From: Petroclostridium xylanilyticum
GTDB taxonomy: Bacteria; Bacillota; Clostridia; SK-Y3
Length of the DNA: 64,000 nt
Direction: 5' to 3'
Assembly: GCF_002252565.1 (NCBI RefSeq)
Contig: NZ_NPML01000012.1
Location: 1 to 64,000 of the forward strand
The notes below the pieces were generated by a model. It searched no databases, had not been told where the DNA came from, and saw nothing but the letters and a program-made list of their open reading frames with translations. Shown in pieces: positions 8,179 to 15,492 of this stretch. How positions within the stretch are numbered: position 1 is the stretch's first letter; every line of letters begins with the position of its first letter. A program made the translations under genes and the position numbers.

Positions 8179-9249
8179 TTACTTCACTTCTACCGTCCAT
8201 CCGAATATATCTTCAATCTCTCCATTTTGAATGCCGGTAATAGTATTATAAAGTTTTTCAGATATTTCTCCAATTTTCCCTTGGTTAACAGTGATAATAT
8301 TTCCATTCCAGTTGAATTCTCCTATAGGAGAAATAACTGCAGCAGTTCCGGTACCAAAGGCTTCTTCCAAAGTACCGTTTGCATGGGCATCATATAGCTC
8401 TTGAATGGAAATTCTTCTTTCGGTAACCTTTAATCCCCATGACCTTAACAGTTCAATAGAGGAGTCTCTGGTTATACCGGCAAGTATGCTGCCTTCCAGG
8501 GATGGCGTAATAATCTCACCGTTTATCTTGAAGAATACATTCATTGTTCCAACTTCTTCGATATATTTTCTTTCAACACCATCCAGCCATAGAACCTGGG
8601 TGTACCCTTTTTTCTTAGCTTCCATCTGGGCTTTTATGCTGGCAGCATAGTTGCCGCAGGTTTTTGCAAAACCAACGCCGCCTTTTACAGCTCGAACATA
8701 TTCAGTTTCTATATATATTTTAACTGGATTAATACCTTCTGGATAATATGCACCTACTGGTGACAGTATAATGATAAACATGTAGGTTTGTGAAGGCCTG
8801 ACTCCGAGAAACGGATCGGTTGCAATGATAAACGGTCTTATATAGAGAGAAGTTCCCTCTGCCTCCGGAATCCAATCCTTGTCTACTTCTACAATGGTTT
8901 TAACTGCTTCAACGCCAAAGTCAACATCTATTGGCGGAATACAAAGTCTGTCGTTGGAAATATTGATTCTTTCCATATTTTTTTTGGGTCTGAATAAAAG
9001 AATCCTGCCATCTTTTGCTTTATAAGCCTTCATCCCTTCAAAAATGGCCTGGCCATAATGAAGCATCATGGTTGCAGGGTCAAGCTGCAAAGGCGCATAA
9101 GGAACTATCCTTGGGTCATGCCAGCCTTTTCCCTCGGTATAGTCCATGATAAACATATGATCAGTAAAATATTGCCCAAAACCTAATTTATTTTGATCAG
9201 GCTTTTGCTTTGGTGTTTTTGTTTTTTCAATTCTAATTTGTAAAGACAT
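8179..9249 (-). CDS. ilvE: Branched-chain amino acid aminotransferase
   Basis: A PLP-dependent class IV aminotransferase of 356 residues, the size of the large BCAT II type. It carries out the last transamination for Val, Leu and Ile, or their breakdown. Visible family marks are the GQAIFEGMKAY segment (about residues 66-76), LYIRPFIIATDP (about 140), the PLP lysine in GFAKTCGNYAAS (about residue 200) and EVGTMNVFF (about 235). The start has AGGAGG eight bases upstream. It is a single-gene unit ending in a long hairpin. No T-box or other leader was seen upstream. Confidence 0.93.
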   Translation of the reverse strand: MSLQIRIEKTKTPKQKPDQNKLGFGQYFTDHMFIMDYTEGKGWHDPRIVPYAPLQLDPATMMLHYGQAIFEGMKAYKAKDGRILLFRPKKNMERINISNDRLCIPPIDVDFGVEAVKTIVEVDKDWIPEAEGTSLYIRPFIIATDPFLGVRPSQTYMFIIILSPVGAYYPEGINPVKIYIETEYVRAVKGGVGFAKTCGNYAASIKAQMEAKKKGYTQVLWLDGVERKYIEEVGTMNVFFKINGEIITPSLEGSILAGITRDSSIELLRSWGLKVTERRISIQELYDAHANGTLEEAFGTGTAAVISPIGEFNWNGNIITVNQGKIGEISEKLYNTITGIQNGEIEDIFGWTVEVK

Positions 9250-9447
9250 AAATAATTTTACCTCCTGTTAAGCTTTCATAATTCCCGCACATTTTTAGCT
9301 TTAATAATACTTTTATGCTTACGTTATATTTTACTTAAAGATGCTGCAAAATACAATCCCCTAATTAACGTTATTTGCTTCAAATCTTACTTTTTTATAA
9401 CATTATCTGCTTATATTTCTCTTCAATAATAGTGATACAAACTATAT

Positions 9448-9530
9448 AGTTCACAGTTAACAGTTTTCAGTTCACAGTAGTAAACGATTTAATAGCTTTT
9501 ACTGTGAACCGTGAACTGTGAACTGTGAAT
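9448..9530. repeat. Inverted GTGAACTGTGAAC repeat (family copy 1) in the ilvE-pepF gap
   Basis: The left arm (9448-9479) and right arm (9500-9530) are built from GTGAACTGTGAAC-type 7-mers in opposite orientation. The same family occurs at 25641-25700, 28146-28232, 52928-52998 and 59550-59590. The remainder of the 460-bp gap (9250-9712) is AT-rich and holds the divergent promoters, with a TATAAT at 9664-9669 in front of pepF; no further gene was seen. Confidence 0.7.
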
Positions 9531-9712
9531 TTATTTACTTTATCTGCCATGCAAAATCATTATCAGTAAATATATAGTATAAAATAAAAATTAATATTTT
9601 GAAAAAGATACAGAAAATAACACTTCAATAATTATATCCTAAATAGCTAAGCAATAATTATGATATAATATACTATATAACATAACTAATGCACCAAAGG
9701 AGGACCAGTAGA

Positions 9713-11524
9713 ATGATAGAAAATAAAAATAATAAACTACCCAAGAGAAAAGAAATCGAACAGCAATATAAGTGGAAACTGGAAGATATTTATGCAAGCA
9801 ATGATGAATGGGAAAAAGATTTTGTCAAGGTTAAGGAATTGATCCCTCAAATGGCTCAATACAAAGATAAGCTGGCGGATTCGTCAACAACGCTTTTGCA
9901 GGCATTAAAACTTAGCGACGAACTATCCAGCCTCACCGAAAGGGTTTTTGTTTATGCCCGCATGAGAAGGGATGAGGATAATACGAATGCTACATATCAA
10001 GCACTAGCTGATCGTGCTAAGAGCCTATCTATTGAAGTGTCCGGTGCTCTCTCCTTTATTACACCGGAGATTATCTCCATTCCTGAACAAAAACTGCAGG
10101 AATTTTTAAATAAAGAGCCGGAATTAGAAGTATACAATCATTATATCAATGAGATTTTACGTCAGAAAAAACATGTGCTGTCTTCAAATGAAGAGGCACT
10201 GCTGGCTGCAACCGGAGAAATTGCCGGCGCTGCCCGGGATATTTTTACCATGCTCAACAATGCCGATATAAAGTTTCCAAACATAAAAAATGAAAAAGAT
10301 GAAGAAGTTGAGCTTACAAAGGGTAACTTTATTCATTATATGGAAAGCGGTGACCGCAGGGTAAGGCAGGACGCATTTAAAGCATTATACAGCTCCTATA
10401 TCAAGCAAAAAAACACCCTGGCAGCTTCACTCAATGCTAACGTGAAGAAAAATATTTTTTATTCAAGAGCCAGAAAATATCCTTCCGCCTTGGAAGCATC
10501 CCTGGATCCGGATAACGTACCCAAATCAGTATACGATAACTTAATCAATACCATTCACAATCATTTACACCTTATGCACCGGTATGTAGCTTTGAGGAAA
10601 AAGGTGCTGCAACTGGAGGAACTTCATATGTATGATTTATATACTCCTCTGGTAAAAGAAATGAACAAGCACATTTATTATAAAGAAGCATTGGAAATAG
10701 TAGAAAAAGCACTCCAGCCCCTGGGCGATGATTATATTAAAGCATTAAAAATGGGCTTTAACGAGGGATGGATTGATGTATATGAAAACGAAGGAAAAAC
10801 CGGAGGAGCCTATTCCTGGGGAGCTTATACTACGCATCCCTATGTGCTGCTGAATTATCAGGGGACCATGAAGGATGTATTCACCCTTGCCCATGAAATG
10901 GGGCATGCGTTGCATTCCTATTATACCAATAAGCATCAGCCATATATCTATTCCCAATATAAAATTTTTGTTGCCGAGGTTGCCTCTACAGTAAATGAAT
11001 CTTTATTAATGCACCACCTTTTAAAAAATACAAAGGATCAAAATGAAAAAGCCTATTTAATCAACCACTACCTGGATGAATTCCGCGGAACTGTTTTCAG
11101 GCAGGTGATGTTTGCCGAATTTGAAAAGATCATTCACGAAAAGGCTGAAAATGGCGAAGCACTAACTCCCCAGCTTCTGTCTGACATCTACCATTATTTA
11201 AACGTTCAATATTTTGGTGATCAAATGTTTGTTGATAGTGAAATAGACATGGAATGGTCCAGGATTCCCCATTTTTATAACAGTTTCTACGTCTACAAGT
11301 ATGCTACAGGATTTGCAGCTGCAACTTCTCTGTCCAGACAAATTCTTGAAGAAGGTCAGCCTGCGGTAGACAGGTATATCGGATTTTTAAGCAGCGGTGA
11401 TTCCGATTATCCTATTGAAATCCTCAGAAAGGCCGGGGTAGATTTATCGACACCACAACCCATTGTGGATGCGTTAAAGGTATTTGAAGAAATGTTAGAC
11501 CAGATTGAAAAGTTATTGCTGTAA
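9713..11524 (+). CDS. pepF: Oligoendopeptidase F (M3 zinc metallopeptidase)
   Basis: A cytoplasmic zinc peptidase of 603 residues that cuts short peptides. The catalytic motif HEMGHALHSYY is near residue 395, and the third zinc ligand lies in EVASTVNE about 25 residues later. The N-terminal 130 residues form the usual helical lid domain. The C-terminal YATGFAAATSLS and the SGDSDYPIEILRKAGVD end match the family. The start is the ATG at 9713-9715, with AAAGGAGG eight bases upstream, rather than an ATG eight codons earlier that has no ribosome site. A TATAAT at 9664-9669 is a likely -10 element. Confidence 0.95.
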   Translation: MIENKNNKLPKRKEIEQQYKWKLEDIYASNDEWEKDFVKVKELIPQMAQYKDKLADSSTTLLQALKLSDELSSLTERVFVYARMRRDEDNTNATYQALADRAKSLSIEVSGALSFITPEIISIPEQKLQEFLNKEPELEVYNHYINEILRQKKHVLSSNEEALLAATGEIAGAARDIFTMLNNADIKFPNIKNEKDEEVELTKGNFIHYMESGDRRVRQDAFKALYSSYIKQKNTLAASLNANVKKNIFYSRARKYPSALEASLDPDNVPKSVYDNLINTIHNHLHLMHRYVALRKKVLQLEELHMYDLYTPLVKEMNKHIYYKEALEIVEKALQPLGDDYIKALKMGFNEGWIDVYENEGKTGGAYSWGAYTTHPYVLLNYQGTMKDVFTLAHEMGHALHSYYTNKHQPYIYSQYKIFVAEVASTVNESLLMHHLLKNTKDQNEKAYLINHYLDEFRGTVFRQVMFAEFEKIIHEKAENGEALTPQLLSDIYHYLNVQYFGDQMFVDSEIDMEWSRIPHFYNSFYVYKYATGFAAATSLSRQILEEGQPAVDRYIGFLSSGDSDYPIEILRKAGVDLSTPQPIVDALKVFEEMLDQIEKLLL

Positions 11525-11585
11525 TACATTGCTATTATAATGGTTAAACTATTTACCGAAAATATTTTATTGAGGTGATCGTTTT

Positions 11586-11825
11586 ATGTCTAATATCGGA
11601 GTTCAGGGCAGCCTGTTAGAAGTTCGAAATGTTTTAGAAGAAAACGGAATTGCATACGACCCTTTATCTGACGACAGGATCATCGGCATGCAATTAGGAA
11701 ATTATGATATTGTAATTGTTGAAGATAAAAGCGTTGTATCCAAAAATTCTAAAGATGTAACTGTAATTGAAGCAAAAGGTATTTCTCCGGATGAAGTGTT
11801 TGAAAAAGTAAAATACATGCAATAA
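11586..11825 (+). CDS. Small YkuS/UPF0180-like protein, 79 residues
   Basis: A 79-residue soluble protein. VEEGL-like start, DDRIIGMQLGNYDIVIVEDKS and VIEAKGISPDEVFEKV resemble the UPF0180 (YkuS) family of small Firmicutes proteins of unknown function, but the match is from memory and partial. The start is supported by GAGGTGAT. It lies 61 bp after pepF and is followed by a hairpin terminator overlapping its stop, so it may be the end of the pepF unit. Confidence 0.6.
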   Translation: MSNIGVQGSLLEVRNVLEENGIAYDPLSDDRIIGMQLGNYDIVIVEDKSVVSKNSKDVTVIEAKGISPDEVFEKVKYMQ

Positions 11826-11855
11826 GGGCACATGTACCTTTATTGCATGTATTTT
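11814..11855 (+). terminator. Intrinsic terminator between the YkuS-like gene and ogt
   Basis: TACATGCAATAAGG pairs with CCTTTATTGCATGTA and is followed by TTTT. It overlaps the stop codon of the upstream gene and the stop of the convergent ogt, so it may work in both directions. Confidence 0.75.
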
Positions 11856-12357
11856 AGCATTTCACACCTTCAATAGCAAGTAATTTTTGTTTGAGCTCTA
11901 ATCCACCACCATAACCCACCAGTTTTCCTCCTTGTCCAATAATCCGGTGGCAGGGCACAATGATAGGTACAGGATTTTTATTATTTGCTCCTCCTACAGC
12001 TCTGCCAGCTTTGGGATTACCTATTTTTGAAGCAATATACCCATAAGTAACAGTAGTGCCATAAGGCACTTTTATCAATTCATTCCACACCTTTCTCTGA
12101 AACTGCGTACCTATTAAATGCAAGGGTACTGTAAACACAGTCCTTTGCCGGTTGAAATATTCTGTCAGTTGGGCAATGGCACACCTAAGAATATCGGTTT
12201 TCTGCTGAACAATACTGTTAAAATTTTTTTGCAGCCATACCATGAAATCACTCTCATATTGCCCGGGAAATGCTATATTACATATTCCTTCCTCACTGGC
12301 TGCAACATATAGGCTGCCTATTGGCGAAACATATTCTGAAAAGTATACGGTTGACAT
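11854..12357 (-). CDS. ogt: Methylated-DNA--protein-cysteine S-methyltransferase
   Basis: A 167-residue suicide DNA-repair enzyme that takes methyl groups from O6-methylguanine. The active-site motif VPCHRIIG (Cys near residue 139) and the preceding helix-turn-helix region (TTVTYGYIASKIG, GRAVGGANNKNP) are intact. The N-terminal RNase H-like domain is complete. No fused Ada activator domain is present. It lies downstream of the acyl-CoA ligase on the same strand with a gap of about 70 bp and could be read through from it. Confidence 0.92.
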   Translation of the reverse strand: MSTVYFSEYVSPIGSLYVAASEEGICNIAFPGQYESDFMVWLQKNFNSIVQQKTDILRCAIAQLTEYFNRQRTVFTVPLHLIGTQFQRKVWNELIKVPYGTTVTYGYIASKIGNPKAGRAVGGANNKNPVPIIVPCHRIIGQGGKLVGYGGGLELKQKLLAIEGVKC

Positions 12358-12427
12358 ATATTTTCACACTATCCTTTCCTTTTGTATTCTATAGGCGTCA
12401 TACCCACCGTATTTTCGTAAATTCCAT

Positions 12428-14092
12428 TTACGCAGTTTCTATAGCCGCATCTTCTTCCAGTCCCAATTCTGCAATAGCCATTTCCCTCAGTTTGTACTTC
12501 TGTATTTTTCCACTGGCTGTCATAGGATAGCTGGCAACAAATTTTACATATTTCGGCACTTTATGCCTTGCCATATTATCCAACACAAACTGTTTTACTT
12601 CTTCAACAGTAAGAGAAGCACCGTCTTTTACAATAATATATGCCATAATTTCTTCACCCATGCTCTTGCTGGGTACTCCAACCACCTGTACATCCTGAAC
12701 TGCCGGGTGGGTATAAAGAAGTTCTTCTATTTCTCTCGGATAAATATTTTCGCCACCGCGTATAATCATATCCTTAATTCTACCCGTTATCTTACAATAT
12801 CCGTTCTCGTCCATTGTTGCCAGGTCTCCCGTATGCAGCCATCCTTCGTCATCTATGGCTTTACGGGTAGCTTCTTCCATCTTGTAATATCCCTTCATGA
12901 CAAGATATCCTCTTGCACACAATTCACCCGGTACTCCTCTCGGAACTTCTTTTCCTGTCTCAGGGTCAATGATTTTCACCTCTACATTTGGAAGAGCCCT
13001 CCCTACAGTGCTTACCCTTAGCTCTATAGAATCCTCTACCCTGGTCTGTGTGATAACAGGGGAAGCTTCGGTCTGTCCATAAGCAATTGTAATTTCCCTC
13101 ATACCCATTTTATCCACTGCCTGCTGCATAACCTTGATAGGACATGGTGAACCTGCCATAATCCCTGTTCTTAATGAAGACAAGTCAAACTTATCAAACT
13201 CTGGATGTTCCAACATAAAAATGAACATGGTAGGAACGCCATGGACAGCAGTGCAGCGTTCTTTTTCAATTGCTTGAAGAACTTCCAGCGGTCTGAAATA
13301 TTCTATTGGAACCATCGTTGCACCATGAGTTACACAAGCCATCACTCCCAATACACATCCAAAGCAGTGGAAGAATGGTACCGGAATACACAGACGGTCT
13401 TTATGAGTAAATTTCATACATTCTCCGATAAAGAATCCGTTATTCAAGATATTATAGTGAGTAAGCATAACTCCTTTCGGAAAACCTGTGGTCCCTGAGG
13501 TATACTGCATATTTATAACATCATGGGGGTCAAGATTTCTTTGACGTTCGTGTAGCTCCTCATCACTTACCTCCCTACCCATTTCCATAATATCCTGCCA
13601 TTTAAACATACCCGGATGTTCTTTTTCGCCGATATATATAACATTTTTCAAGTAAGGCAATTTACTTGTTTGCAAATTTCCCGGTTCAGAATCTTTAAGT
13701 TCAGGACATAGTTTATTAAGAATTTCCACATAATTGGAATCTTTAAAACCATCGATTAAAAGGAGGGTTGTGGAATCGGATTGTCTAAGAAGGTATTCCA
13801 ACTCAAAAATCTTATAATTCGTATTTACAGTAACCAGCACCGCACCAATTTTAGCAGTGGCAAACTGGGTGATTACCCATTCCGGATAATTGGTTGCCCA
13901 GATAGCGATGTGATCCCCTTTTTTGACCCCAAGTTTCATAAATCCTTTTGCTGCCTGTTTGCATACCTCATTGAATTCCTTATAAGAATACCTTAAGCCT
14001 CTATCAACATATACAAGAGCATCATTATCCGGATATTGGTTTGAAATATTATCTAAAAAATCACCGATTGTCAAATTAATAAATTCCGACAT
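12428..14092 (-). CDS. AMP-forming acyl-CoA ligase (ACSF2/YngI-like), T-box controlled
   Basis: A 554-residue adenylate-forming enzyme that activates a carboxylic acid with ATP and CoA. The P-loop-like MQYTSGTTGFPKGVMLTH (about residue 195), the YGQTEASP core motif (about 340), GWLHTGDLA (about 425) and the C-terminal lysine in GKIQKYKLRE are all present. Overall layout resembles medium/branched-chain acyl-CoA ligases of the ACSF2/YngI group; the substrate is not determined. AAGGAGG precedes the ATG at 14090-14092. A complete T-box leader ends 22 bp upstream, so expression should respond to an uncharged tRNA. I infer a link to amino acid supply, for example activation of a branched-chain or aryl fatty acid that can be turned back into an amino acid. 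Confidence 0.85.
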   Translation of the reverse strand: MSEFINLTIGDFLDNISNQYPDNDALVYVDRGLRYSYKEFNEVCKQAAKGFMKLGVKKGDHIAIWATNYPEWVITQFATAKIGAVLVTVNTNYKIFELEYLLRQSDSTTLLLIDGFKDSNYVEILNKLCPELKDSEPGNLQTSKLPYLKNVIYIGEKEHPGMFKWQDIMEMGREVSDEELHERQRNLDPHDVINMQYTSGTTGFPKGVMLTHYNILNNGFFIGECMKFTHKDRLCIPVPFFHCFGCVLGVMACVTHGATMVPIEYFRPLEVLQAIEKERCTAVHGVPTMFIFMLEHPEFDKFDLSSLRTGIMAGSPCPIKVMQQAVDKMGMREITIAYGQTEASPVITQTRVEDSIELRVSTVGRALPNVEVKIIDPETGKEVPRGVPGELCARGYLVMKGYYKMEEATRKAIDDEGWLHTGDLATMDENGYCKITGRIKDMIIRGGENIYPREIEELLYTHPAVQDVQVVGVPSKSMGEEIMAYIIVKDGASLTVEEVKQFVLDNMARHKVPKYVKFVASYPMTASGKIQKYKLREMAIAELGLEEDAAIETA

Positions 14093-14113
14093 TCATTTCG
14101 ACCTCCTTAAGAT

Positions 14114-14450
14114 AAAAACCCCGCACCTAAACATCATATCGTTCAGGGGCGAGGTTCAATATTCGCGCTACCACCCTAATTTACTATTGCATCACTGCAA
14201 CAGCCTCATTAAGTCATTTGGACTCTGGTATTAACGGTACCACCGGCAGTACTTACTTAATTAATTTCAGTAGTGCAGTTCCGGAGCGAGCTATATTACA
14301 TACCATATACCGGTTTACACCAGCCACCGGCTCTCTTTAATATAAGTATGTATTTATTCTCCTTCATTACTTTTTACCTATAACAGCAGCATAAAATTGA
14401 CGTTTACATCTTGTTCCACGCTGCTTTTTCTACCCTGCTAACATCTGTAA
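14114..14450 (-). promoter_or_regulatory. T-box riboswitch leader of the acyl-CoA ligase
   Basis: Read on the minus strand, the leader has a stem I region with GAGAGCCGGTGGCTGGTG (AG bulge and GGTG terminal features), then the T-box AGGGTGGTAGCGCG at 14164-14177. A terminator follows: GAACCTCGCCCCTGAAC pairing with GTTTAGGTGCGGGGTT, ending in TTTTT (14114-14158). The T-box can pair with the terminator 5' arm, the normal antiterminator switch. UGGU in the T-box predicts a tRNA with discriminator A. The specifier codon should lie between TACATAC/GTATGTA and GGAG/CTCC in stem I, but I cannot assign it securely (UAU, AUA and others are possible). Confidence 0.88.
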
Positions 14451-14478
14451 ATGTTAATTTTAATCAGGGCAGAGTATA

Positions 14479-14508
14479 TAATTAGTGATGATTTTATCAT
14501 GGTGTCAA
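14479..14508 (-). promoter_or_regulatory. Likely promoter of the T-box transcript
   Basis: TTGACA (14503-14508) and TAATTA (14479-14484) are 18 bp apart on the minus strand, about 20 bp before a small hairpin and the T-box stem I. A second TTGACA lies slightly upstream. The rest of the gap to 14659 is AT-rich and without a gene. Confidence 0.5.
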
Positions 14509-14659
14509 CTTTCATGTCAATAAGGATTATTTTTTAAAGCCAAAAATATTAGTTATTTTCTTAGCACTCGCTATGTAGGATAATTCTTGCAAATTCTAGT
14601 ATTATAATATATGTTGTATTTTTAACAAAACAAAATATAAGAAAATTTACTCTATAAAA

Positions 14660-14701
14660 AGTTCGGAGAATTTTTGCAAAAACTCTCCGAACTCTGAGCT
14701 A
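14660..14701 (-). repeat. Inverted GGAG-family repeat acting as terminator of pgmB
   Basis: AGTTCGGAGA and TCTCCGAACT flank TTTTTGCAAAAA, forming a strong hairpin directly at the pgmB stop codon. The sequence belongs to the GGAGTTCGGAG repeat family seen upstream of guaA and between clpC and mcsB. Confidence 0.6.
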
Positions 14702-15343
14702 ATTAAAGAGGTTTACGTCCGCTTCATATAAGCCTGCTATTATATAATCTGCATCCTTTAGTACTTCTTTTGTCCCAATTCCTACAGCAGCCATCCCCGC
14801 TGCCTTTGCTGCCTGTATACCTGCTTGTGCATCCTCAAAGACCGCACAGCTTTCCGGAGCAATACCAAGTTGTTCTGCAGCCTTTATAAACACCTCAGGG
14901 TCCGGCTTTGCCTTGCTTACTACATTCCCATCTACTATCACATCAAACAATTCACTGAGCCCTACTTTTTCCAGGATTGTTTTAGCGTTCTTACTTGCAG
15001 AGCCAAGAGCTGTTTTTACTCCTCTTTCTCTTAACTTTAGAATAAACTCTCTTGCACCTTTTAATATTTCCGATTCATTCATCTGGTTAATATACTCTTT
15101 ATACCACTCATTCTTTTTTTCTGCCAGTTGGGCTTTGACATCTTCACTTAAATCTATTCCTCCAATTTCGAGTATGATCTCTAAAGACCTCATCCGGCTT
15201 ACACCCTTTAGTCTTTCATTATCTTCTATGGTAAAGTTAATACCTAATTCTTCCGATAGCCTTTTCCAGGCAAGAAAGTGGTATTTGGCGGTATCAACGA
15301 TGACACCATCCAAGTCAAATATTGCAGCTTTGAGCTTCCTCAT
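14699..15343 (-). CDS. pgmB: Beta-phosphoglucomutase
   Basis: Converts beta-glucose 1-phosphate to glucose 6-phosphate. The HAD-superfamily protein of 214 residues has the nucleophile motif FDLDGVIVDTA (Asp 9 and 11), the cap-domain signature RLKGVSRMRSLE (about residue 45), GSASKNAK (about 115), a conserved KPDPEVF lysine (about 146) and the metal-binding FEDAQAGIQAA (about 170). It lies downstream of the GH65 phosphorylase on the same strand; that enzyme makes beta-glucose 1-phosphate, so the pair forms one pathway. The last residues and stop codon run into a palindromic repeat. Confidence 0.93.
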   Translation of the reverse strand: MRKLKAAIFDLDGVIVDTAKYHFLAWKRLSEELGINFTIEDNERLKGVSRMRSLEIILEIGGIDLSEDVKAQLAEKKNEWYKEYINQMNESEILKGAREFILKLRERGVKTALGSASKNAKTILEKVGLSELFDVIVDGNVVSKAKPDPEVFIKAAEQLGIAPESCAVFEDAQAGIQAAKAAGMAAVGIGTKEVLKDADYIIAGLYEADVNLFN

Positions 15344-15431
15344 ATATTATCCATCCTTTATTACATATTTTATCGGGGTATGTCCCTAAGCCGTATCCTT
15401 CTTCCTACTAAACCGGACTTTTTTGTGGTTT

Positions 15432-15475
15432 TGGTTTTACTCCCCACTCCCCACTGTCCACTCCTCACTATTTTT
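15432..15475. repeat. CCCCACTCCCCACTGTCCACTCC repeat
   Basis: A run of ACTCC/CCACT units between pgmB and the GH65 gene. Similar tracts occur at 26350-26402 and 26860-26893, and a short piece lies at the 3' end of carB (about 32513-32534). Confidence 0.45.
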
Positions 15476-15492
15476 ATATTAATACCTTTCAA

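Noticed and set aside
9250-9447. T-box or leucine leader in front of ilvE
   Set aside because: No GGGTGGTACCGCG-like sequence, no run of leucine or isoleucine codons and no terminator before the gene.
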